From: Chlorobiota bacterium
GTDB taxonomy: Bacteria > Bacteroidota > Bacteroidia > Bacteroidales > F082
Length of the DNA: 7,374 nt
Reading direction: 5' to 3'
NCBI GenBank assembly: GCA_030619415.1
Contig: JAUXBM010000083.1
Coordinates: forward strand, 1 to 7,374
This document shows, in pieces, positions 1 to 4,989 of this stretch; within the stretch, counting starts at the first letter, position 1; the number at the start of each line of letters is the position of its first letter. Made by a program: the position numbers and the translations under genes. The notes under the pieces were generated by a model, which saw nothing but the letters and a program-made list of their open reading frames with translations, was not told the DNA's origin and ran no database searches.

Positions 1-345
1 AAAGTGATTACCGGAGGCGACCACAATGAGCAAACCTGGCGGGAAGATTTTGCGACAGCTTATTTGTACTTGTTTGTTTCTTATGCCAATTCAATCAATG
101 ACCAGCATATTTTTAGGCCTCTTTTAATTAGTCCGAACCCTGCGAATTCCAGGATATTGATCAGGAACCCTGAAGTAAAAACTTTAACTTCCATTCGTAT
201 TTGTGATATTAATGGGAAGGTATTTTTACAGAAAAGTAATTCAGTTGAATTGGAAATAGATGTGAGTGAATTTGCATCAGGCATTTATATCATCAGCGTC
301 GTAAGCGAGAATGAGCAGTACATTGGTCGGTTTGTAAAAAATTAG
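1..345 (+). CDS. C-terminal fragment of a secreted esterase-like hydrolase with a T9SS type A sorting domain
   Basis: The frame is open from the left edge, so the 5' end is missing; it ends at TAG 343-345. About 115 residues are visible. The first part, GGDHNEQTWREDF followed by a hydrophobic stretch, resembles the C-terminal end of the esterase D / PF00756-like alpha/beta hydrolases, where a GGxHNExxWR segment carries the catalytic His. That is recognition from memory on a short stretch. From about residue 42 the sequence is a typical type A sorting domain: ISPNPANSR at its start, then a short beta-rich region with a DINGK turn, SGIYIISV, and a basic end RFVKN. Such domains direct proteins across the outer membrane through T9SS and are removed or used for surface attachment. 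The sorting domain is firm; the esterase assignment is moderate because the nucleophile and the rest of the fold lie outside the window. The gene converges on the minus-strand operon, and no strong terminator hairpin is visible after the stop. Confidence 0.8.
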   Translation, partial: KVITGGDHNEQTWREDFATAYLYLFVSYANSINDQHIFRPLLISPNPANSRILIRNPEVKTLTSIRICDINGKVFLQKSNSVELEIDVSEFASGIYIISVVSENEQYIGRFVKN

Positions 346-357
346 CAGCCTCTACTC

Positions 358-381
358 CGCCTTCGCCTTCGCCTCTGCCTT
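358..381. repeat. Tandem hexamer repeat (CGCCTT)4, imperfect
   Basis: Four consecutive 6-bp units are visible on the plus strand: CGCCTT, CGCCTT, CGCCTC, TGCCTT. On the minus strand one frame reads them as alternating Lys/Glu and Ala codons (AEAKAKAE) followed by TAG at 354-352. The repeat sits in the short gap between the two convergent transcription units, in the possible tail of the broken gene after coaE. Unit-length slippage here would not change the reading frame. Confidence 0.7.
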
Positions 382-385
382 ATTT

Positions 386-578
386 TTACCTACCTTCTCC
401 CTTAAAATAATCTTCTTCCGTGCCGCTGTAATGAAGAACTTGAAGCCCATCGTATGAACGTATTGCCATAATCCATAAAGGTTATTTAGTACGAGTCGTT
501 ATAAACCTGTATTACCACGCCTTTTCCGAGTTTGGGATGTTCAACACGGGAGCCAATTCCCAATGCAAGTTCTTCCAT
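386..578 (-). pseudogene. Broken small gene downstream of coaE, SH3/Tudor-like ('VEHPKxGKG' type)
   Basis: An ATG at 578-576 overlaps the coaE stop (TAA 580-578) as TAATG, the same junction as ybbR-coaE, so this is the next gene position in the operon. Frame 1 reads MEELALGIGSRVEHPKLGKG and continues through VVIQVYNDSY, then hits TAA at 488-486 after 30 residues. The same frame then resumes with protein-like sequence ITFMDYG (485-465). A one-base frame change near 467-464 gives AIRSYDGLQVL and on to a stop at 388-386. Joined, the pieces look like one small beta-barrel protein of the SH3/Tudor-like sort found at the end of UvrD-like helicases and in small Bacteroidota proteins (HPKxGxG, a beta-strand pair, then SxDGLxVI). 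A third frame is open from 498 to a stop at 354-352, with a Lys/Ala-rich end, so the true 3' limit is unclear. One nonsense codon plus one shift suggest decay, though sequencing error is possible. The family assignment is from memory. Confidence 0.5.
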
Positions 579-1165
579 TACTTTATCGATTTTAAGATTT
601 TATCTATTTCAATCACCTGAGGTATTAAAAAACCTTTCCCATCATTATTGATAATAAAATCTGCCAGGCTGTTTTTCTCCTTATCCGGGAGTTGGTTTTT
701 TATCCGGGCAAACACTTCACTATGCGTTAATCCATCCCGGTCCATCACCCTTTTGGCCCGTAAATCCTGCGGAGCCGAAACATTAATGGTTTTATCAAAA
801 TGATGCTGCAATTTATTTTCGAACAATATGGCCGATTCGTGCAGTGTATATTCCTTGTCGATATGCTGGTCAAGCCAGTCATTGTATTTTTTCAATGTCC
901 GGGGATGAATGATGCCATTGATCTTCTTCAAAGCTGCCGGATCATTGAAAATCACTCCTGCCAGGGCTTTTGAGTCAATTCCCCCATCAATATTAAAAAC
1001 ATTTTCGCCAAAGTTTTGCCTGATTTCCTCTTTTACATCATCCTCATAATACAAAAGCCGGGCCTCAATATCAGCAATAAATACAGGAATGCCGAGTGCC
1101 CGGAATATTTTACTAACCGTGCTTTTCCCGCTACCAATATTTCCGGTAATGGCTACTTTCAACAT
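578..1165 (-). CDS. coaE: Dephospho-CoA kinase
   Basis: This enzyme phosphorylates the 3'-hydroxyl of the ribose of dephospho-CoA with ATP, the last cytosolic step of CoA synthesis. The 195 residues match the usual family length of about 200. Visible features are a P-loop GNIGSGKS at residues 8-15; Asp32 in the IADIEAR segment, where the family has its conserved Asp; IIHPR at 85-89; a lid-type QDLRAKRVMDRDGL segment; and a closing INNDG. The start is ATG 1165-1163, which overlaps the TAA of the ybbR-like gene (1167-1165) as TAATG, so translation is probably coupled. The stop TAA (580-578) likewise overlaps the ATG of the broken gene that follows. All key residues I can check are present, so the enzyme looks intact. 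Its position after yajC and the ybbR-like gene is a usual Bacteroidota arrangement. Confidence 0.96.
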   Translation of the reverse strand: MLKVAITGNIGSGKSTVSKIFRALGIPVFIADIEARLLYYEDDVKEEIRQNFGENVFNIDGGIDSKALAGVIFNDPAALKKINGIIHPRTLKKYNDWLDQHIDKEYTLHESAILFENKLQHHFDKTINVSAPQDLRAKRVMDRDGLTHSEVFARIKNQLPDKEKNSLADFIINNDGKGFLIPQVIEIDKILKSIK

Positions 1166-2163
1166 TATTTGATAATTAAGAACTCAACATCTGCCGGAAC
1201 TATCCATTCATTTCTGATAAAATCGGGTTTCTCTTCAATTGTCAGATGTAATTTATCAACATCGTGTAAGCTAACACCGCCTATTTCGGGGGCAACCCGG
1301 AACTGCCCACTTTCGATATTATTAAAATCTTTCTGGGCCACTTTAAAATATACTTTGGCTACAGCAGGAAAAGACTTGATATTTTCATCAATCCCGGAAA
1401 AATCGATGGGTGTATCAATGCTGCTCTCTGTAAACTTTTCCACCCTGATTTTTAGTGAAACAAAGTCCGGGTCAAAATGGAGCAGGTCGGAGTCAGGATT
1501 TTCGATGTAAATCATGATGTCTCTATCGGAATCAACATCTCTGAGCGTTATGTTTTGCGTATAAACATGGTCAATTGTATCAAGCACACCTTTCGGGCCG
1601 AATACTTTTACGCTAGTTGGTGTGATGATTTCTTTCTCGTATAAATCGAATTGCTCCTTGAATTGTAGTTTGATATTGCTTAATACCTCCACTTCTTTTT
1701 CATGCAGATCTTCCAGAATAAAGCCAATGGTTGTTCTGGAAAAATCAATTTCGGTCGCGGGTAAATTAACCCTGGATGCCATCTCTTCTTTTAATTCATC
1801 TGTATAAATGAAGTATTCATTGCTTTCTTTCTTCATCAAATTAAAATTCTCCAGATCGATAGTCAACTCAGTCATGTCCTCAAAAAGTGCAAGTTTAATT
1901 ATAGAATATCCAACCGCGCTAAACTTAATGTTCACCGTAGTGTCCACCAAACCGGTGAGCCTTTTTTCAACCGGTGCATTTTTGTACTTGAGTTTAAAAG
2001 TATAAGATGCCGGGTAATCGTGCGAAAGTTTGATCAATGCCCAGAAAAGAAGCGCAATAATGATACAAACGACAAAGATCAGGTTATCGCTTCTGCTTAA
2101 ATTTGATTTTACTTTCCCTTTGTGGGGGGCAATACTGTTACGATATTTTTGTTTTTTGGCCAT
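1165..2163 (-). CDS. YbbR-like (CdaR-type) membrane-anchored protein
   Basis: The protein has 332 residues: a basic cytoplasmic N-terminus (residues 1-26, many Lys/Arg), one transmembrane helix at about 28-46 (LIFVVCIIIALLFWALIKL), and a long extracytoplasmic part with repeated beta-rich units. These include segments such as TPTSVKVFGPKGVLDTIDHV, typical of YbbR repeats. In Firmicutes YbbR/CdaR modulates the diadenylate cyclase CdaA. In Bacteroidota no cyclase is adjacent and the function is not established; none is visible in this window. The start is ATG 2163-2161, the only Met before the membrane helix, and there is no Shine-Dalgarno: the seven bases before the ATG are all T and belong to a terminator-like hairpin. 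The stop TAA overlaps the coaE start. The family call is strong; the role is inferred only from gene context (envelope, next to yajC). Confidence 0.88.
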   Translation of the reverse strand: MAKKQKYRNSIAPHKGKVKSNLSRSDNLIFVVCIIIALLFWALIKLSHDYPASYTFKLKYKNAPVEKRLTGLVDTTVNIKFSAVGYSIIKLALFEDMTELTIDLENFNLMKKESNEYFIYTDELKEEMASRVNLPATEIDFSRTTIGFILEDLHEKEVEVLSNIKLQFKEQFDLYEKEIITPTSVKVFGPKGVLDTIDHVYTQNITLRDVDSDRDIMIYIENPDSDLLHFDPDFVSLKIRVEKFTESSIDTPIDFSGIDENIKSFPAVAKVYFKVAQKDFNNIESGQFRVAPEIGGVSLHDVDKLHLTIEEKPDFIRNEWIVPADVEFLIIK

Positions 2164-2179
2164 AAAAAAACCGGAGCAT
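2138..2179 (-). other. Possible 13-codon upstream ORF overlapping the ybbR start
   Basis: An ATG at 2179-2177, inside the hairpin before the ybbR-like gene, opens a frame that is out of register with that gene. It reads MLRFFYGQKTKIS and stops at TAA 2140-2138, overlapping the first codons of the ybbR-like gene. Nothing beyond its position suggests that it is translated, and short overlapping frames of this size arise by chance. Confidence 0.12.
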
Positions 2180-2198
2180 AAAATTACTAATACTCCGG
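2164..2198 (-). terminator. Terminator-like hairpin abutting the ybbR start codon (possible attenuator)
   Basis: Read on the minus strand, CCGGAG (2198-2193) pairs perfectly with CTCCGG (2176-2171) around a 16-base A/T-rich loop. Seven T residues (2170-2164) follow and lead directly into ATG 2163. The shape, a G/C stem then a T-run, is that of an intrinsic terminator. The loop is long and the stem only 6 bp, so it may be weak or conditional. Because yajC lies upstream and ybbR begins immediately after, it could limit read-through into ybbR-coaE or restrict ribosome access to the ybbR start. Confidence 0.5.
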
Positions 2199-2243
2199 AA
2201 TTAATTTTTAAGTCAACTATTGTTGCTTATCACTTACATTAAA

Positions 2244-2255
2244 TGACCGCGGTCA
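2244..2255. promoter_or_regulatory. Perfect 12-bp palindrome TGACCGCGGTCA in the yajC-ybbR gap
   Basis: TGACCGCGGTCA reads the same on both strands, in the 138-bp non-coding gap between yajC and the ybbR-like gene, about 80 bp before the ybbR start. It is G/C-rich in A/T-rich surroundings. It could be a dimeric regulator's operator. It has no loop, so an RNA hairpin role is unlikely. No convincing TAnnTTTG promoter is visible beside it, so its function is open. Confidence 0.3.
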
Positions 2256-2274
2256 ACCTTATTTAGGGAAGCAC

Positions 2275-2302
2275 TCCAAACCCCAAACTCCAAACTCCGA
2301 AC
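2275..2302 (-). repeat. Four tandem 7-bp units (GTTYGGR) directly after yajC
   Basis: On the minus strand the units are GTTCGGA, GTTTGGA, GTTTGGG and GTTTGGA, beginning with the last base of the yajC stop codon (TAG 2304-2302). They are followed by GTGC and then unrelated sequence. The units differ by single bases. This is a short tandem heptamer array in untranslated sequence; whether it is functional or a slippage remnant cannot be told from one copy. Confidence 0.65.
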
Positions 2303-2625
2303 TACTTTGTCTGACCAACTTGCTCTGTATTCATGGCGATTGCACTTTTTTCAACCATCATTTTAATCTGGCTTCCAACCTCGAGGATCACAGTCGTCTC
2401 CTTTACTTCGGCTACTCTACCGTGAATACCACCAAGCGTGACGACCTTATCGCCTTTTTTAAGTGCTTCCCTGAATTTTTTTTGATCCTTGTTCTTCTTC
2501 GTTTGAGGTCTGATAAAGAAGAAATAAAAAACAACCAATATAAGGAACAATGGTAACAACGACATCCATGTATCGCCACCTTCGGCTTCTGCCTGCAATA
2601 TGATAAATAAATTATCCATTTTCAT
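2302..2625 (-). CDS. yajC: Preprotein translocase accessory subunit YajC
   Basis: A small inner-membrane protein that associates with SecDF and the SecYEG translocon during protein export. It has 107 residues, the usual size. After a short periplasmic N-terminus comes one transmembrane helix at about 21-38 (MSLLPLFLILVVFYFFFI), then the hallmark RPQ at residues 39-41 and a highly charged KKNKDQKK stretch. The cytoplasmic domain carries GDKVVTLGGIHGRVAEV, the usual YajC core. The start could be ATG 2625-2623 or the ATG two codons later (2619-2617); neither has a Shine-Dalgarno, only an A-rich leader. It lies 18 bp after the DUF1573 gene, as is common in Bacteroidota, where the order DUF1573 - yajC - ybbR - coaE recurs. 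A 138-bp gap separates it from ybbR. Confidence 0.95.
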   Translation of the reverse strand: MKMDNLFIILQAEAEGGDTWMSLLPLFLILVVFYFFFIRPQTKKNKDQKKFREALKKGDKVVTLGGIHGRVAEVKETTVILEVGSQIKMMVEKSAIAMNTEQVGQTK

Positions 2626-2643
2626 TTATTATTTTGATTTATA

Positions 2644-3108
2644 CTAATTTTCTTCGGGTAATACAACGTTTGCCTTAATGTGCAAAGTTGTGGTATTCGG
2701 TATGCTATTGGAAGTTACGGTTATGGTTTTGTTCTGCATCCCTTTTCTTCTGTGGCTGTTAAACGAAACTTCAATTTTTCCGGATCCTCCTGGTGAAATG
2801 GGTTTTTTAGAATAATCACTAACCGTACATCCGCAACTTGAACGTACATTGTTAACAAGCAAAGTCATTTCGCCGGTGTTTGTAAAAGAAAAGCTGTGTT
2901 TTACTACCTCCCCTTGAAGTACCTTGCCAAAATCGTATGTCTTCTCCTTAAATTTTATGTGAGGGGCTCTTACTTTACCCTTGTCGTTACCGGCAGTTTT
3001 AGTATTTGTTACCACTTCTGTGGAGATGTTTTTCTTTTCGCCATCAGCACTACAGGCCATCACCGCAACTGCGATAAATAGCATCAATACGATTTGAATT
3101 TTTCTCAT
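2644..3108 (-). CDS. DUF1573 lipoprotein
   Basis: The protein has 154 residues counted from ATG 3108-3106. The open frame extends two codons further to a TTG at 3114, which I do not take as the start because MRKIQIVLMLF begins an ordinary signal peptide. The signal ends in a lipobox VMAC with the acylated Cys at residue 19, so the mature protein is a lipoprotein, probably periplasm- or surface-facing. A polar linker follows, then a single DUF1573 (PF07610-type, ASH/MSP-like) beta-sandwich. It shows YDFGKV, FSFTNTG, and the hallmark SSCGCT at about 91-95 with its two Cys, and ends with a SPGGSGKIEVSFNS strand pair. The molecular function of the family is unknown. It starts 12 bp after the upstream secreted-protein gene and ends 18 bp before yajC, so cotranscription is likely. 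Confidence 0.9.
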   Translation of the reverse strand: MRKIQIVLMLFIAVAVMACSADGEKKNISTEVVTNTKTAGNDKGKVRAPHIKFKEKTYDFGKVLQGEVVKHSFSFTNTGEMTLLVNNVRSSCGCTVSDYSKKPISPGGSGKIEVSFNSHRRKGMQNKTITVTSNSIPNTTTLHIKANVVLPEEN

Positions 3109-3120
3109 AATCAATTTATT

Positions 3121-4329
3121 TTATCTTCCGCTTCCAAAGATGGTAACAGAACCTTTGTAAACATCATCACCTTGCGGACCGGAACATTTAAGTACATAAA
3201 AATAAACGGCATCAGGTAGATTCCCACCATCCCAATCATTCTGGTAATTGTCTGATGTGTAAACAGTCCTTCCGAATCGATTAAAAATCACCAACTCTGA
3301 CCGCTCATAATAAATATTAAGCGGATTATAACTATCGTATTCCGCACGAATCGATTTTAAATTGTCGCTTTCTTCTTTGGCCTCATCCTCAGCAATAATA
3401 AAAGTGTCGTTGGTGCCATCACCATTTGGTGTAAAAACATTCGGGATCAGTAAATTCACCAGCTTAACCAGCACATCAGTATTGTATATTGTGTCACAGC
3501 CTTCCCTATTAAAAGCATAGAATACGACCTTATAAGTGCCAATTGAATCATAAGTATGTGTTGGCATCATCTGGCTGTTGGTTTCGCTATCATCGCCAAA
3601 ATCCCAATAATGATTTGTAACAGCCACATCTTCATCTAAATTCATAAATGAAAAAGTGACATACGGGTTTTGAATATATGCCGTGTCAGGTTCCGCGAAT
3701 AATTCAACTTCAGGATTGGGATATGCATCGGTGCGGGCTGTATCTTTTACGCTGCATCCAAACCTGTTGACCACACTAATCGGATAAATCTGGAATGCGC
3801 CCAGCCCAATTATTTGTGTAGAATCGCCGACAATTTGTTTCGGATTTACAAATTTCGTATCCCATAAATAAGTGTAGTCTTGTGATGGGAATTGCCCGTC
3901 GGCCTTGGCTTGCATCCGCGCAGTTTTGGATTTGTTCGGGTTATCATCAGTAAAAGATGCGGTACAGGTTAACTGCAATTGGTCAAATTCGATGGTAAAA
4001 GCGGGATGAACGGTAACAACAAGATCGCTCATGCAATCTTCTTGTGTAATCGTATCTCTAACAGTTAATGAAAAATCTGTTTCCTCTGTAATAACAACAT
4101 CAACTGAATTTTCAGGGCCCTTCTGGATGATAATTCCGTTCTCCTTCCATTGGTAAACAGTATTGACATAGAAGGGTACACTTAACTCATATTTTCCTCC
4201 AGGACAAACCGGGATGTCAGAATTAATTGAAATGTCGCAGTTTATCTGCGCATTCGTCTGCTTAATGCCGGTCATCATCAGGACTAGAACAAGGCTGAAA
4301 TAAAATGTATAAACGAAGTTTCCTTTCAT
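3121..4329 (-). CDS. Secreted PKD-domain protein with gliding-motility type (CHU_C) T9SS type B sorting domain
   Basis: I place the start at ATG 4329-4327 (402 residues). The open frame runs 36 codons further to a TTG at 4437, but that extension lies across the promoter and the end of the upstream gene and has no signal-peptide character. From the chosen ATG there is a clean Sec signal, MKGNFVYTFYFSLVLVLMM, with probable cleavage after Ala27. An Ig/SprB-like beta-rich region follows (about 30-120, with VCPGGKYEL and YQWKENG), a middle region, and a PKD domain at about 208-292 with YWDFGDD and HTYDSIGTYKV. The CHU_C domain occupies about 293-402: IPNVFTPNGDGTND, VIFNRFGRTVY, NDWDGG, DAVYFYVLKC and YKGSVTIF. 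This end is the type B T9SS signal, so the protein is exported or surface-bound. The exact role is unknown; adhesion or gliding-associated functions are typical guesses. CHU_C here carries an acidic insert of about 25 residues after FII. Confidence 0.88.
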   Translation of the reverse strand: MKGNFVYTFYFSLVLVLMMTGIKQTNAQINCDISINSDIPVCPGGKYELSVPFYVNTVYQWKENGIIIQKGPENSVDVVITEETDFSLTVRDTITQEDCMSDLVVTVHPAFTIEFDQLQLTCTASFTDDNPNKSKTARMQAKADGQFPSQDYTYLWDTKFVNPKQIVGDSTQIIGLGAFQIYPISVVNRFGCSVKDTARTDAYPNPEVELFAEPDTAYIQNPYVTFSFMNLDEDVAVTNHYWDFGDDSETNSQMMPTHTYDSIGTYKVVFYAFNREGCDTIYNTDVLVKLVNLLIPNVFTPNGDGTNDTFIIAEDEAKEESDNLKSIRAEYDSYNPLNIYYERSELVIFNRFGRTVYTSDNYQNDWDGGNLPDAVYFYVLKCSGPQGDDVYKGSVTIFGSGR

Positions 4330-4368
4330 TGAAGAATTTACCAAATGGGTATGCCTTAAAAAGGCGGT

Positions 4369-4404
4369 GCAAAAGTAAGAATATTTGTAATTGTACAATT
4401 CAAA
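4369..4404 (-). promoter_or_regulatory. Bacteroidota-type promoter for the PKD/CHU_C - yajC operon
   Basis: On the minus strand TACTTTTGC (4377-4369) matches the Bacteroidota -7 consensus TAnnTTTG. Upstream candidates for the -33 element are TTG at 4398-4396 (18-base spacer) or TTTG at 4404-4401 (23-base spacer). Transcription would start about 30 bases before ATG 4329, which supports that start over the TTG at 4437. A small 5-bp hairpin, GCCTT/AAGGC (4365-4353), lies in the resulting leader. Confidence 0.5.
4384..4404. promoter_or_regulatory. Inverted repeat in the operon promoter, possible operator
   Basis: A perfect 12-bp palindrome AATTGTACAATT (4389-4400) is flanked by TTTG (4384-4387) and CAAA (4401-4404). 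These extend the symmetry with one bulged base at 4388. It lies between or over the candidate -33 elements and just upstream of the -7 box, where a bound dimer would block RNA polymerase. No adjacent regulator gene is visible. Confidence 0.35.
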
Positions 4405-4417
4405 AAAAAGTTGACTT

Positions 4418-4804
4418 TCAGAATGAACCTTCAGCAAGCATGATCAGTGTGCAATGCTGAACAGCTTCAATATGATTATCCTCCGCCATTTTCACGAATT
4501 CATCATTTTCCGCACCGGGATTAAATATGATCCTGTCAGGATTTAACCCCAGAAGGTAGTCGTAAAAATGAGGCTGGTTTTTTGGGCCGACATAAAGAGT
4601 AACCGTATGAATATCTTCAAATTCGGGAAAACCGGTCTGTATTTTTACACCTTCAACTTCGGCCTCCCGCATTCCGACAGAGACCACCGGATGGCCGTAA
4701 TTTAAAAGTTGCCGGATGGCTTTATTGGAATAGCGTTCCGGTTTAATGCTCCCGCCTATTACCAGTGTCTTCTTATTGTTTTGATTCATTGAATGATGAT
4801 GCAT
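4418..4804 (-). CDS. CoA-binding domain protein (YccU-like, Rossmann fold)
   Basis: A stand-alone small protein of the CoA_binding_2 type: TLVIGGSIKPERYSNKAIRQL is the glycine-turn nucleotide-binding start of a Rossmann fold, followed by a GHPVVSVG strand and loop. Later segments are IHTVTLYVGPKNQ, LNPDRIIFNPGAENDEF and a final EAVQHCTLIMLAEGSF. The family is related to the CoA-binding domain of succinyl-CoA ligases, but the cellular role of the single-domain form is not established. The frame opens at ATG 4804 (128 residues); an internal ATG at 4789 gives 123 residues beginning MNQNNKKTLVIGG. The latter may be the true start, because MHHHS adds nothing conserved. The stop TGA 4420-4418 is followed by a T8 run (4409-4402) without a convincing G/C stem. 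It lies 88 bp upstream of the PKD/CHU_C gene on the same strand and is divergent from clpB. Confidence 0.88.
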   Translation of the reverse strand: MHHHSMNQNNKKTLVIGGSIKPERYSNKAIRQLLNYGHPVVSVGMREAEVEGVKIQTGFPEFEDIHTVTLYVGPKNQPHFYDYLLGLNPDRIIFNPGAENDEFVKMAEDNHIEAVQHCTLIMLAEGSF

Positions 4805-4989
4805 TTCAATTTTCGAAAATAATACTTCCTGCCTAAACGCACTATTTCTTCGATTATTTTACCTAAACGATTAATAATCAGGACAGAATGGCAGTACGAT
4901 TAAATATCAAATGACAAAATAGCCGATTTTACTTTTAAACCTATTATTGGTAGATTATTTGAGTAGAGTTGAGCAAAGGAGAATAAACT
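4805..4989. promoter_or_regulatory. Divergent intergenic region between the CoA-binding gene and clpB
   Basis: These 185 bp must hold the promoters of both genes. The direct repeat CCTAAACG occurs at 4832-4839 and 4862-4869, exactly 30 bp apart, and CGATTA occurs at 4851, 4868 and 4897. No CIRCE element (TTAGCACTC-N9-GAGTGCTAA) is present, so HrcA control of clpB through that site is not supported. The best -7-like matches (TATTTTCG at 4821-4814 on the minus strand; TATTTG at 4956-4961 on the plus strand) are poor, so I assign no exact promoter. Confidence 0.4.
4975..4981 (+). promoter_or_regulatory. Shine-Dalgarno site of clpB
   Basis: AAAGGAG ends 8 bases before ATG 4990, close to ideal spacing. 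The other starts in the window have A/T-rich leaders without such a site, as is usual in Bacteroidota, so this one stands out and fixes the clpB start. Confidence 0.6.

Noticed and set aside
1016..1510. 164-codon plus-strand frame across the coaE/ybbR junction
   Set aside because: Antisense to two confidently identified genes and with no recognisable domain.
3109..3114. Two-codon extension of the DUF1573 lipoprotein to a TTG at 3114
   Set aside because: ATG 3108 gives a standard MRKI lipoprotein signal; nothing favours the TTG.
4402..4418. AAAGT/ACTTT hairpin plus T8 after the CoA-binding gene as a terminator
   Set aside because: The stem is A/T-only with a two-base loop and overlaps the stop codon; too weak to call.
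4330..4437. N-terminal extension of the PKD/CHU_C protein to a TTG at 4437
   Set aside because: The extension covers the promoter and the upstream gene's stop, and the clean signal peptide begins at ATG 4329.
4805..4989. CIRCE / HrcA operator for clpB
   Set aside because: Neither half-site TTAGCACTC nor GAGTGCTAA is present.
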